Assembly (NCBI GenBank): GCA_950295325.1
Contig: OX485809.1
Span: forward strand, 22,272,144-22,336,143
Direction of reading: 5' to 3'
Length of the DNA stretch: 64,000 nucleotides
From: Polytrichum commune
Lineage: Eukaryota; Streptophyta; Polytrichopsida; Polytrichales; Polytrichaceae
Below the pieces are notes generated by a model that was given only the letters and a program-made list of their open reading frames with translations, had not been told where the DNA came from and ran no database searches. Made by a program: the position numbers and the translations under genes. Positions 12,259-23,292 of this stretch are shown one piece after another (positions within the stretch are counted from its first letter, which is position 1; each line of letters starts with the position of its first letter).

Positions 12259-12352
12259 TCATGGATGAGATTTGGTTCATTACGGATGAGATTTGATTTA
12301 TCATGGATGAAATTTGGTCCAACGTGGATGAACTTTGGTTCGATGTGGATGA
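12259..12352 (+). repeat. Minisatellite, ~21-bp unit, about 4.5 copies
   Basis: The unit is close to GGATGAGATTTGGTTCAT, repeated with small changes. In the reverse frame it gives a repeating NQISSM peptide. It is probably a slippage array rather than a coding repeat. Confidence 0.8.
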
Positions 12353-12759
12353 AACAAGGAAAAAGATGTTTTTAAAGGGCTAGAAGCACGTTGAGCTAGT
12401 TTTCTCTTTCCATTCTCATTTTGCACATCTCTTTTTACCGCGTAATCATGTCATCTTAGATTATTAACATGTTTTGTCATTATGCTATGTTTCCTTACAT
12501 GAAAGCATCAACAAAGAAGAAACTCCACTCAAATACCACAAGGATGAAATTGACTTCTTACTTCTTATAAAGAAAACATGGTGCAATTTATTGCACAATT
12601 ATGGATTTTATAGTTACCTATAGGGTGGAGGAAAATGGTGATAAGTAGGATGTTTCAAAATTATAGGGTCCAAGAAAAATTCAAAGACTAAGATAAGTAG
12701 CTCCTAAACAAATACTTGGTTCTCACACGTGTATGCCAATTTTCTAATGAGTTGCCTTC

Positions 12760-12930
12760 CCTGGGTTGAGGCATTAGCATACATAGTATACATAAGGGAG
12801 AGGTTTTTCTTTTTTCTTTTTCTTTTTTCTTTTTACTAGTGTGTACATTTGAAAAGGCTATCAAGAATGCTGAAAGAAGATGTACAATAGGGGGCCCTAG
12901 GGTTTGGAATTTTTTGACAATAGATGTGTT
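12760..12930 (+). repeat. Dispersed repeat shared with 8000-8160
   Basis: Blocks TTGAGGCATTA, ATACATAAGGGAG and TAGTGTGTAC occur in the same order in both places. A pyrimidine-rich CTTTTT array (12800-12835) is added here. Confidence 0.55.
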
Positions 12931-13559
12931 AGCTCCATCCAATTCATGTTTCATCCATTGTTGCCATATGGTTATAGTCCTCAATGACTACCTTGTCTAT
13001 TCTTGGTGGGGTTTACATTTAGGTTCTAGGTTTTTACAAATTGGAGGCTCATGGATCATGGACTCACTTGAGTTTGGTTTTTGGATTCTGGCTAAGTTAT
13101 TGTGCTATCTTGTCTTTGTTTCCTTGATGCAATCATTGAGTTACATGCTATGGATGAGAAATTGTTCCATGGCTTTCTTATTGGAAAATGTAAGTGGATT
13201 TTATGTGTAATAAATGCTTATTTTATTCAATATTTATATTTTGTATATGTAGTGGAGGCATTTATTGCATCACATTGAAAAGCTTAGTACAAATACATGA
13301 GTTTATTTTCTAGCCTATTTTTAGTACACATACAATTTTTTCTCTCTATAAAGTTCTTGTATATAGGGATTTTATTTCATAGCAATCCATGCACGTCATT
13401 AAATAGGTTTCAATTGAAGAGTGCATCCCCCGGAACAACATCGATGGGAATTCTCTACGTTTTATTTCATACAATAGTTGCTATTCTCCTTTTGTAATGA
13501 TGTTATGATTATGCTCTCTAAATATGAAGCATACATACAAAGATCACTAAACAAGCTAT

Positions 13560-13860
13560 ATAAGTTTTGCACTTCCTCTGGTTTGATGATAATTTATCTA
13601 AGACCAAAATCATGATCTTTAGTTGTAGCAATAGGAGATTAAACCAAGAGGAATTTTATCTAAGCAAGGACCAATTGAGACAACCCATGAATTTAAATAC
13701 CTTGGGATTGACTTCTATTCACATGGTTACTTTGAGCCATCAAGTAAAAGGCGATGAGTTGCATGTATGAAAACCTTGATGGCCACCTTAAGGAAAGGGG
13801 ATGGAGAGAAAGCAATAGTTGGAGTCAACGTAAGGGGGTGTGATCGCCCCAAGAAACTAA
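13560..13860 (+). mobile_element. LINE reverse-transcriptase C-terminal fragment
   Basis: The frame at 13588-13680 reads SKTKIMIFSCSNRRLN and EEFYLSKDQ. This resembles the KTKxMVF...Y.LG segment after the YADD motif of L1-like reverse transcriptases, and a YLGIDF-like block follows in a shifted frame near 13690. It is probably the other half of the LINE at 11440-11990, separated by ~1.5 kb of later insertions. It is degraded. Confidence 0.5.
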
Positions 13861-16139
13861 GATTCTTCAAGCTTGAGTCCCAGAGCAAGGACCATTAGGA
13901 GGTGGTTTAAATCCTTTTTATAAAAAAAAAATATTTTAAAATCTGAACTCCCATGTAACCCCCCCCCCCTTTACATCCAACAAAAATAGACCAACAAAAT
14001 TCTAAACCCAAGATCAAAATGGACATGCCCTAAACCCTAAACGCAAATAATCACGTTGTAAACTCACATCACCCTAAACCAACTCATCACATTTTCGATT
14101 GTAACGTACATGCGCACTTGGAGGGAAACCAATTTGGTGTATGTATTTACATCCACACCTAACCACACACCACTCAAAAAGTCATGTTTGTTCCCACTGC
14201 ACGGACAACACCAATAACTTGCATCAAATTTACTCTCTGCCTCCAACTACACACACTTTTGTGTGGAAACGTAGTAAAGACGCTGCAGTTCTAAAATCGT
14301 GACATTGAAGGCGGGCCCAAACCACAACCACAACCACAACCACTTGAGCAGCAATTGTAACTTGTGTGCAAATGGCCCCTTTGAAAAGTGGCATAAAGTA
14401 AGCAAGTGAAAGGTGCTCATGTGGGAAAAGGAATTGCATTTGAGTCTTGCACACCCACCCCCACCCAACCGCCTTCATTTCCCTTGAAAGGAAAGGCCCT
14501 CTAAAGATCTCTTGTCCCATGATGCCCTAGCTCAGGGCTATTATACTTATAACGGCGAGGAGACTAGCTACGGTAGCTTATGTTATGAGCGTCTTGATGA
14601 TCAGTCATAGTGGCTTTTCAATTCATATTCAATTATTCTCTCACCTGTGTCCTGTCTGTCTGTCTGGCCCAAGTAGGATCAGAACATGCTAGCTACTGTG
14701 CATAGTACTCATGATCATCACACTTCTACCTGCACTCATTATGAGCTTCGACTCATCTCTCCTCACGTTGCCTTCCCATGCTGCTGGAAGATGATCTGTA
14801 AGTGGGACACTCACTGGACCTCTCATTTGGCCATGCACATTGTTCATCAAGCAGAATCCTGAAACGAATCCTCACAAGAATCAGCTCGCTCAGGTGTATT
14901 TGGGTGGGTGGTGATCTAGCTAATTACATCAACATCATGCTCGGAGTTCAAACTGAGATGGGTTGTAGATCAGAGGCTGGATTTCATCCTCTGTCGGATC
15001 AGGTTGTGATCTGGAGGTGGTTCGATTAATGGTCCCTGCGTGGCCCTGGTTGCAGATGGTCAGTTCTAACTTCGCATGTGACTTGTGCTTCAAGCTGAGC
15101 CCAGAGCTCATCAGAATTATATGCTGCTGAGTCTGCACATGAAGGATCTTCTCATTTAGGTAGTGGTCTCATTTCCAGGTTCTCATTGAACTGGGTTAGC
15201 TAGCTGGTGGAGGTACTTGTGTAGGAGGCGTTGGAATTGCACATTCTCATCTCTTGACGATCAGTTTTGATTTGTTGTTGTTTTTCCCAACACGTATGCA
15301 TATGCATGACCTCATGTGGGATGTCTCAAGAAATCCGGCCCAGCAGTTATAATATTCCTCGTGATTTGAGGTATAATTTTGTGGAGTGATGTTAGTTTAC
15401 TTATAATGTGCTAGGAGCCATATTAGAAGCTCAAAAGTATCAGCTTCCCAGCCATTACTGATCAATACTCAGATTTAAATTGTCATTTCATTGATCTCGC
15501 GTGCTAACTGCTGTGATTTTGGCTATGTCTCAGTGAAGAGTACCTAGTTCATGCCCTCATGATGTGTCATCAAAACTCTGGACAATGTCAATTGTATGCT
15601 TCTGAAGGCGTCTGGACATGACCGATCTCGTTTGGGTCCATGAACTGGACTAGCTCAGGCGAGGAATTAGGATTAGTAGCAGCACAAGGAAGGAGCTCTT
15701 TGAGATCATCATGTCTTGTGATTTTTTTTGGCTTCAAGCCTACGTTTAGGATTCCTTCAAGCAAGAGAAGAGTTTCGGAGTGGGAGCAATATTTCTGTTG
15801 CAAGCTGTGGTGCAGCTGGGTGGATGTACGGGCACCAACACGAGAATATTGATGTGCTTCTTTAACAAATCTCCGATCACACGCCTCTGTTGCTACAGGG
15901 CATGTGCATTCAATGTCCTCTGATTGAAGTCGACAGATTTCTGGTGGCGTGGACCATCATTGACAAATTACCCAGTGCATTGAAATCTTGAAGCCTCACA
16001 CGAAACTTGCTGTGGTACCACTCTGGATTGATCACATTAAGCCAGGTGCAGGGCTTGCTGTGTAAGTTTACCCAGAATTCTGGGAGTTTCATTTGCAATT
16101 ACTGAGTCCATCGCCAAGGCTGGAGACCATCTGTAGAGC
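13861..16139. other. Intergenic and FatB1 upstream region
   Basis: An 11-C run lies at 13959-13969 and a short CCACAA array at 14320-14342. From about 14520 GC content rises and repeats fade, as expected for the promoter and 5' leader of FatB1. No clear TATA box was fixed. Open frames here overlap on both strands and are not recognised. Confidence 0.5.
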
Positions 16140-19100
16140 ATGGCCTGCAAAAGTAGTAATTTAGGGTTTGGGGTGATGGAGAGCACGGCTTATCAAGTGC
16201 ATAGCTTGGGAAGCAGAGTCAACAACATGATGGTTTATACATCAACATCTGCAGTTACTGGAGAATTTGCAGGGAATTATGACCATAAATCTCTGCTGAA
16301 GCTGTCGTCCTTGAAGATGAATAACTTAGAGTGCAAGCCTGGTAGGAGGAAATCTTCATCGGTGGTGATTAGAGCAGGTCTTCTGGACATGCTGGGAGTG
16401 AGTTCACCACAAAAAGGGAACTTTCTGCAAACAGGGAAGGAGTTCGCAATCAACAGCTTCAACAAGGGTGCTGCAATGTTACCTAAGAAAGGAGAGGTAG
16501 CTTATAAAGCACTTGTGGCTGCGATGGCATCCTTCGTGGAGCCCAAGAAGGAGGACTCTGCAAGTATGAGTACAGTAGGTACCCATTCATGGTCAGTACC
16601 AATTTTAACCCCAGAGGTGTTGGCAGCCCCGAAGGTAGGGTTGATGCAGCCTGTGGATCCCTTTCGACAAGGGCGAATGTTGGAAAGAGGCAAAGTTTAC
16701 AGGCAAACATTTGTGATTCGGTCTTACGAAGTTGGTGCTGATAGAACCGCGTCCATTGACACTCTTACCAATCTGTTTCAGGTATCCTATCGCACTTGGA
16801 CCTTAAGGTTTCCTCCAGGAACTGGACATGATTTCCTTAACAACAATATAGAGTTATTCTTTAACTCAACCGGAATTTTGGTTGCGAGTTAGTTGTTTTG
16901 CATACAACACTTTCCATGTTCGTTAAGTTTTCTGTACTTTGTTGAGGGCCAAATTCATTTTACCAAACTTGGCATGTCAAAATGAGTTGGACCTCAATGA
17001 ACTCATATAGAATATAGAATGTTCTTCGTTTAAACCTACAAATCGCCTCCAAGGATGCACCAAAAGCTTTGCAAACATGGACATTATTGTAAGTAAAACA
17101 ACCAACGGTCCGGTTGAGTTATCCTTTTTGTCAAAAGTTGGTTATTTTGCATACAACACTTTCCACCATGTTAGATAAGGTTTCGGTGCATGCTCGGAGT
17201 TGGTGTCCAGGGTTGAACAAAGAACATTCTATATCGGTTCATTGAGCGTCAAACTCATTTTGGCATGCCAAGCTGAGGTGCTAACATAAGTTTGTCCCTC
17301 AATGAACCCAAATATGTTGCTCTTCATTCGAATTCAAGCACTACCACCAAGCATGCACCGCAAGTGGAAAGATAGCAAGATAGCCAAAATCTTGATTTTT
17401 TTATGCAAGGTAGCCAAAATCATATTCATGCTGATGATTGATATGCCTAATTGGGTGCCCGGGGTATTGCGTGCATCAGGAGGTGGCACTCAACCATGTG
17501 GGGCTGGCAGGGATTGGAGGCAATGGATTTGGCACCACAAAAGCAATGAGCAGCCACAACCTCATCTGGGTTGTCAATAGGATGCACGTCGAGGTTGAGC
17601 ATTATCCCACTTGGTATGGGCGTGAAAAGCATGGATTCACTAGTGAACATCATCTTTCGAGGAGCTCAACAATCAAATCTTTATTTAGCCCTGTACCACA
17701 AACAAACAGTAAATCTGCAGCTTGTTCTGCAATTCATATCTGCATCCTCTGTTATCTGAGATTGTTGACCCAAAGCCGAATCTGTTGATGTCAGTGCGAA
17801 ACATTAAACCGTGTAGGATTGTTGGTGATAACGTAATATGTAGATGACAAGAGATGTGGTTACCAAATGTCAAGCTGATGAAATTGCCCATGTGGTGTGG
17901 TGGTGCAGGGGAGATGTGGTGGAGATTGATTCTTGGGTTGCAGGCTCGGGCAAGAATGGTATGCGTCGAGACTGGCTCGTTCGCAAATGCAGTTCCGGTG
18001 AAATTGTTGCCCGGTCCACCAGGTAATTAACAAGCTCTACACAAGAATTTTGATCTTAACCAGGCTACTGTGTTCATGGATCAATCAAGAGGATCACATA
18101 CGCGTGGAGCTTAAAGATTACAAAAGCCTTGTTATAGCCATGGCGCAGTTTTCTTAATCCCTAACAGCTGACTTTTTTTCTCGCATTTTTTGTTGGTCAT
18201 CGACCCATGGGTGGATGAGGATTCCCGAATTCACAATGGCTATCCTTTCACTCAGTAGGACTCGAAAAATGGTTGTTTTGCATACAATGTCAGTAATTTC
18301 TTTCCATTTGTGGTGCATGCTTGGAGATAGTGTTTGAAATTGAAACTTATTTAATTTTAGCATCTCTTGGCATGCCAAAATGATTATAACCCTCAATGGA
18401 CTGATGTAGAATAGAATGTCCTTTCAATCCCCCACACTACCTCCAAGCATGCACCGAAAACTTGCCGAAGAAGGAAGTTGTTGTATGCAAAACAACCAAC
18501 TCACTACCAAAAGTCATGCTGAGTTTGAGGATAACTCTAGTAGGTACCAGGGTATGGTTTAAAATTTCCATTTTTGTGTAAGGTTAGCTGAAGCGTGCAC
18601 AAAACCATGCTATTGCAAATTTGGGGTTACAAAATCTGGAGGCTACCACCACAAATTTTTACCGAAGCTACTGATTGTGACGAGTCTGTTGTTGCACATA
18701 CATTTGCAGCACATGGGTCATGATGCACCAGATCACGCGGAAGCTTTCCAAAATGCCCGAAGATGTGAAAGGCGAAATTTCACCATATTTTCTGGAACGG
18801 TATGCAATCCCAGAAGAAACACCACCGGTTACGGTGACGAAGCTTGACGACTCGGCAGAATACATCACATCGGGTTTAACGGTACATCTCCTGCTTTTGC
18901 CAGTTTAAAATCCAGTTACACCAGTTTAATGCACAATTCGCCTTGCCTACACAGTAATGCATTAGATTCTACACGAATTTGTGATTTGCAAATGGTTTCG
19001 AACTTCTCTGAAGAAACGTTCACTCTTCCTGCTGATTGCAGCCTCGTCGCACTGATCTGGATATGAACCAACACGTCAACAATGTGAAATACATCAACTG

Positions 19101-20224
19101 GATGATGGAGGTATGTTAATTCATGGCCGTTACATGACCTGTGACGATCTTGGACTGAAGCCAATGAATTGTTGATTACTTTCTTTCTTCAAAGGTCAAT
19201 TTGAGACTGTCACTGAATATTGAAGATATATGGCAATGATGTCTGGCTTCATCTGAGGACCATCTGAAGCTTATAAAATTTGTCTGTTGAAGGGTCACAT
19301 CTGTGATCTTGCACAGGAGACGAAGCATTTTTGATGAATTTCTGTCTTTGAGGGTCAATTGAGACTGTCACTGGACATTGAAATTAAATGACAATGATGT
19401 TTGTCTTCGTCTAAAGATCACTACGCAATAAGTCAGATTGTTATCCGAAGCTTATGATTTGGTCGTTGTAGAGTTGCACCTGTGATGATCTTGCACAGGA
19501 GCTGATACACTGGCAATGAATTTCTGTCTTCGAGGATCAATCTGAGACTGTCACTGAACATTGAGAATATATATCCATATGGCAATAATGTTTTTAATCA
19601 TTTGAAAATCATCACGAAATGAGTTAAATTATTATGCCAAGCTTATGAATTTGGTCTGTTGCAGAGTTTGCCCTCCAGTGATGATCTTGCACAGGAGCCA
19701 ATAAATTGGTGATGAATTTCTATCTTAAATTTGAGACTGACTGAACATTGAGGATATTTTAGAGGCAATGATGTCTGTCGTCATCTAAATATCATCACGA
19801 CATTGCAGTCAGATTGTTATGCGAAACTTATAATGATAATCTTGATGATCTGTTGCAGAGTGTGCCCTCCTCAATTCTGGACAGTCACGAGCTGACCAGC
19901 ATCACCTTGCAATACAGAAGAGAGTGCCTCGCCTCCGACGTGGTTCAATCTCTTGCTACCTGTCCAGAGTGTGATGGCAACAACAACTCCATCCACATGT
20001 GTTGGTCCGGTAATGAGTGGAAATATTCTTGTGCGGAAAGGGCTGTAGCTGCAGCATTCGGCAGCGGCAACCCAACTTGGTTTGGCCGTAAAAATCATCT
20101 TCATTTCTCCCACTTGCTGCGAACACAGAGGGATGGCGCCGAAATTGTTCGAGCAAAAACGACGTGGAGGTTAAAAAGACAAGCTGGTCCTAATCAATAT
20201 GGAGACAGGCCAGCTGGACTCTAG
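16140..20224 (+). CDS. FATB: Acyl-ACP thioesterase FatB, paralog 1, six exons
   Basis: FatB hydrolyses saturated acyl-ACP in the plastid stroma, ending fatty-acid synthesis and releasing free fatty acid for export. Exons: 16140-16781, 17480-17613, 17909-18022, 18710-18881, 19042-19110, 19859-20224, giving 498 residues, longer than the usual ~415. An in-frame TAG two codons upstream supports the ATG. Residues 1-~70 look like a transit peptide. A hydrophobic KALVAAMASFV segment precedes the hotdog domain, which opens VYRQTFVIRSYEVGADRTAS. Exon 2 has ALNHV and NLIWVVNRMHV, exon 3 GKNGMRRDWLVR, exon 4 WVMMHQITRKLSKMPEDV, exon 5 DMNQHVNNVKYINW with the catalytic Asp/Asn/His. Exon 6 has YRREC (Glu/Cys), preceded by Gln where Glu is usual. 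It faces FatB2 tail to tail. Introns 1, 3 and 5 hold repeats. Confidence 0.93.
16889..17105. mobile_element. Fold-back MITE in FatB1 intron 1, copy 1
   Basis: The ends are inverted: GTTGTTTTGCATACAA at the left and TTGTAAGTAAAACAAC at the right. It is the same family as the intact copy at 18270-18498. It starts inside the reading extension past the exon 1 donor. Confidence 0.65.
17138..17375. mobile_element. Fold-back MITE in FatB1 intron 1, copy 2 (right end lost)
   Basis: It begins TTGGTTATTTTGCATACAAC and shares the GGTGCATGCTCGGAG / CAAGCATGCACCG inverted blocks of the family. The distal terminus is not recognisable, so this copy is truncated or diverged. It lies 32 bp after copy 1. Confidence 0.55.
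18270..18498. mobile_element. Fold-back MITE in FatB1 intron 3, intact ends
   Basis: Perfect 18-bp terminal inverted repeats TGGTTGTTTTGCATACAA / TTGTATGCAAAACAACCA bound a 229-bp element. The two halves are largely self-complementary: GGTGCATGCTTGGAG pairs with CTCCAAGCATGCACC, and GGCATGCCA lies at the centre. No target duplication is obvious. Confidence 0.8.
19138..19870 (+). repeat. Four-unit tandem array in FatB1 intron 5 reaching into exon 6
   Basis: Units start near 19138, 19301, 19480 and 19675 (period ~163-195 bp). Each runs from GTGATGATCTTGCACAGG through TGAGACTGTCACTG to the AAGCTTAT block. The third unit ends TCTGTTGCAGAGTTTGCCCT, nearly the same as the true exon 6 acceptor TCTGTTGCAGAGTGTGCCCT. 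This gives a decoy acceptor at 19663-19664, 194 bp upstream of the real one. Use of the decoy would add codons and meet TGA after 15 codons. Confidence 0.85.
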
Positions 20225-21560
20225 AATCAGATATTCATGCTCATATGATCTGGAGGTTGGTTGTAACTAATAATTCATAAAACTGATCCAGTAATTTGTG
20301 GTAGTTTGGGATAAACTTGAGAAGAAATATCAGCATTAACAGAGTGTAGTAGTAGTATACACAAGTACTGGGCATATCCTGCCGAACTTGTAGTCCGATT
20401 CTCCAGAGCTATTATTTAGGTACCATGCTGAATCTAGATTGTACATAATTCTTATTGTCTGCGAGAGATTCATTGCAGATATGTTTAACTAGAGCCATTC
20501 CATTCTTATCCATTCGGCTCATATTCTTTTACATTGGCCCACCAAATTTGCAAGCTTGAGCTTGAGCTCAAGCTGTGTGTTGCTGGCCCGACAGGCTTGG
20601 TCTACAGAACATCTGACTGAAAGAAAACCAAGTCTTCATGTCATGCATGTGTGGGGTAGGGGTTGGGATGGGATGAAATGGAGCACTACGTACTTATAAT
20701 ATGACTGAACTGAAATTGCTGCTACGAAGTGATCAATTGACCATGTCAATGTACAATGTGGAATTTCTGTCAAAATTCAGAGTCACATGATCAGAGACAA
20801 GAATCACCTGCTGCAGGAACCAGGATAAGGTGTGATGTACTGCAACGTACCACTTTCCAGATTGTTGTTCTGGCATTCAATTCTTTGTGGGTACACCTGC
20901 CACAGCTGCAACCAGAAAGCTGGGCATCGACATGAACACATCTGTTTGATTTCGTCCCAGTCGTTGGAGGTGGAGTATTAATGGTCATGAGGATGGCCGA
21001 GGTGCAACAGAAAATTTAGTTGCCAGATTAACTTGATGCAAAAGACAGGCTGCTTTTTCATTGCAAAAGCTGAATTCACGCACCCACCACTTGCCTAATC
21101 CATCATCATCATCACCTCCCTCTCCGGCTCCGCCACATGCATGGCCTCCGGCTTCATGATGATTTCAGCAAGCCTGCAAAAAGCAATTCAATCTTTTCGA
21201 TCGACCTTCCATTATAGCCATCAGCAAGCACTAGCTGTGGTGCACTAGCTGTGGTGATTTCAAACCCCTTGGAGGCTAGGTTCGATCCAAACAAACAGGC
21301 TGGACTTGATAAATTATCACAATCCAAGTTCAAGTGGATCTGTTGTTGATATTTGATGCCAATATACATTCGAGGAATTTCCACCAGTTCACCTTGATGA
21401 ACTTGTAGATTTGTTGCTTTGCAAAACAAATTGTGCGAGCCTTGAAACTCACGACCTATTCATGTGATAGTGAATACTACAGCTGAAAGATGTAGGTATA
21501 TGTGTGAAATATATGAACATCACTATAATTGAACAGATAATAAATATCTCAACTCAGTGA

Positions 21561-21985
21561 ACGGGGAGAACTGAATCGTTACTTACAGCTGAACTGGCTG
21601 AGTTTGAAGATAACCCTTTCAAATTCAAGACTTCAGGAAAATTATCGATCATTTTATAGGAATTATAGAATATTCCTATGTTTAATAAAGAATAACCGAA
21701 AGATGTCGACATGTAACCGGGTGGACTTGGAAACACTACACTGATTATGCCAATTAGTTACTATTTGAAGTTACGTGTACAATAACATCTTTCTTAGGAG
21801 TTTAATTTCTACTAACGAAAGTTCAATAAGTTATCCAGACATTATTGAACATAAATAAGTTTGCTTGGTAAAATATTGCATTCTCATTTTATAGTATAGC
21901 ACTACGTAATTCTGAATAGTAACACGCACTTATTGGCATAATCAGTGTAGTAGGACCTTGACCGATTACGCCCAAAAATCTCCCC
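21561..21985 (-). mobile_element. Family B repeat copy interrupted by a TA-MITE
   Basis: It begins ACGGGGAGAAC and ends AAATCTCCCC. The copy is split at its GGAAACAC^TAGGACC site by the element at 21739-21947. Without the insertion the two halves line up with the uninterrupted copies at 43543 and 44851. Confidence 0.75.
21739..21947. mobile_element. TA-flanked MITE (family C) nested in family B
   Basis: Perfect inverted ends CACTGATTATGCCAAT / ATTGGCATAATCAGTG extend to CTACACTG...CAGTGTAG if flanks are counted. Flanking TA lies on both sides. A diverged relative, inverted inside, is at 38932-39147. The exact duplication is ambiguous (TA or 3 bp). Confidence 0.85.
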
Positions 21986-22631
21986 AGATTCACCTTCTTC
22001 CAGGATAGGATTTTGGATGAACGCGGATGCTTCTGTGATCATGGTTTCATGAGTTGAAATCATTTTGAATGAATATGTATGCCAATCCTATACAGAAGCA
22101 GCACCGGATAAACTGAATTTGGTTATATGTTTGAAAGCTATGAATATTCTACGTGTTACCATACTGAAAGGACTAGAAGTTCTCTCAAGTTGTATCACAA
22201 TTTTGTACTACAACTTCCAGACTGATAGGATTGTGATTAGGTCATGACAATGCAATAGTTTTAAATATTATAATCTTCAAAGTGAAAACACTTGTCTGAG
22301 AAGGGGAACCACATGATCTTGATGTGCAAATGATCACTTGAAAGTGCTGGACGAATCATGTTATGCGTTTAGCGTTTTATATATCATGCCTGAAAAGTCG
22401 ACAAATTTCAATTAAGGTGTTGAGTACCTAATTAACCCGGCTATCTATGTGGGTTGCCTCTGTCCAGGATAGACCCAGATTATTCAAAGTCAGAAGAGTG
22501 CGAACTGCGATCTAACCTGGAAACTTCATATGATCAAAGTTATTGATTGACATCCTGCACAGTCCGAACTACTCAGAAAATTAGCAATATCTGCGGCGGG
22601 CGACCAATCGGACAGCAGCATCACCAACGAC

Positions 22632-22874
22632 GTGAGGCGTTGCCACAAAACTGATGGTCTGCTTCTTAATCTTCGCCACCATGATAAAATTCCTAGTACG
22701 TGGATGCGACCAGTACCAGTAAGTCAGCTTCGCTATGATTATAGCACCTGGCAAGCTGTTTTTCCTATGATCATCTTGTACTACTTCAACAACATCGTCT
22801 CCCGAGCTGTTGAGAGAGCAAGAGTTGATGGTTATGGTAATATGATAGCAATGGAAATTGTTTGGAACAAATAG
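22632..22874 (+). CDS. Possible coding fragment, unrecognised
   Basis: An open frame of 80 codons, extendable upstream to about 22584, ends TAG. Residue composition is protein-like (LLLNLRHHDKIPSTWMRPVP, then a hydrophobic VFPMIILYYF stretch and basic VERARVD). No family comes to mind, there is no clear promoter, and it sits between two 3' ends. It could be a gene relic or chance. Confidence 0.15.
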   Translation: MRRCHKTDGLLLNLRHHDKIPSTWMRPVPVSQLRYDYSTWQAVFPMIILYYFNNIVSRAVERARVDGYGNMIAMEIVWNK

Positions 22875-23292
22875 TTAAGCGTGCTGATGATGATTGATTT
22901 CACCGGAACATAAAAAAACTTAAAGTTATCCCACTGACCTACAGTCAACAATTTTCCTTCAAATACTCCACCATTGCATGAGCGTCCTTGCATCTTTGCT
23001 TAAAGGCCTTCGGTGCAGTGGTTGGATACTGGATGTAATTAATTAGCTACATTGCAGAGCCCGGCACATTACCTCCTCCTCCTCACATACACTTGGGTTT
23101 AGGGTTTATTTGCTTGGAGGCTAAGAGAATCATATTAGAGAACAATTGCAGCGCATGATTGCAGAGCTCGGCTAATTCTCCCATTCCTCCTGGAAGATTT
23201 AGGCTAAGATCATGTCTCCTGTTCTCTCTTTAATTAGGTCTGCATAGACGTCGTCTGATATGTGTGTTTTTGATGCTAATCCTCCACCCGTG

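Larger units (their letters stand above)
20225..23292. other. Spacer between the convergent FatB genes
   Basis: This ~3.1 kb must hold both 3' UTRs. A short AGCTTGAGCTCAAGCT palindrome lies near 20558, and a nested MITE pair occupies 21561-21985. The frame 22632-22874 (plus) has a coding-like look but no recognised family, and 21154-21429 (minus) likewise. No promoter or RNA gene is evident. Confidence 0.6.

Noticed and set aside
14230-14520. 96-codon minus-strand frame
   Set aside because: It includes a CCACAA repeat giving a Val run; overlapping frames are open in other phases.
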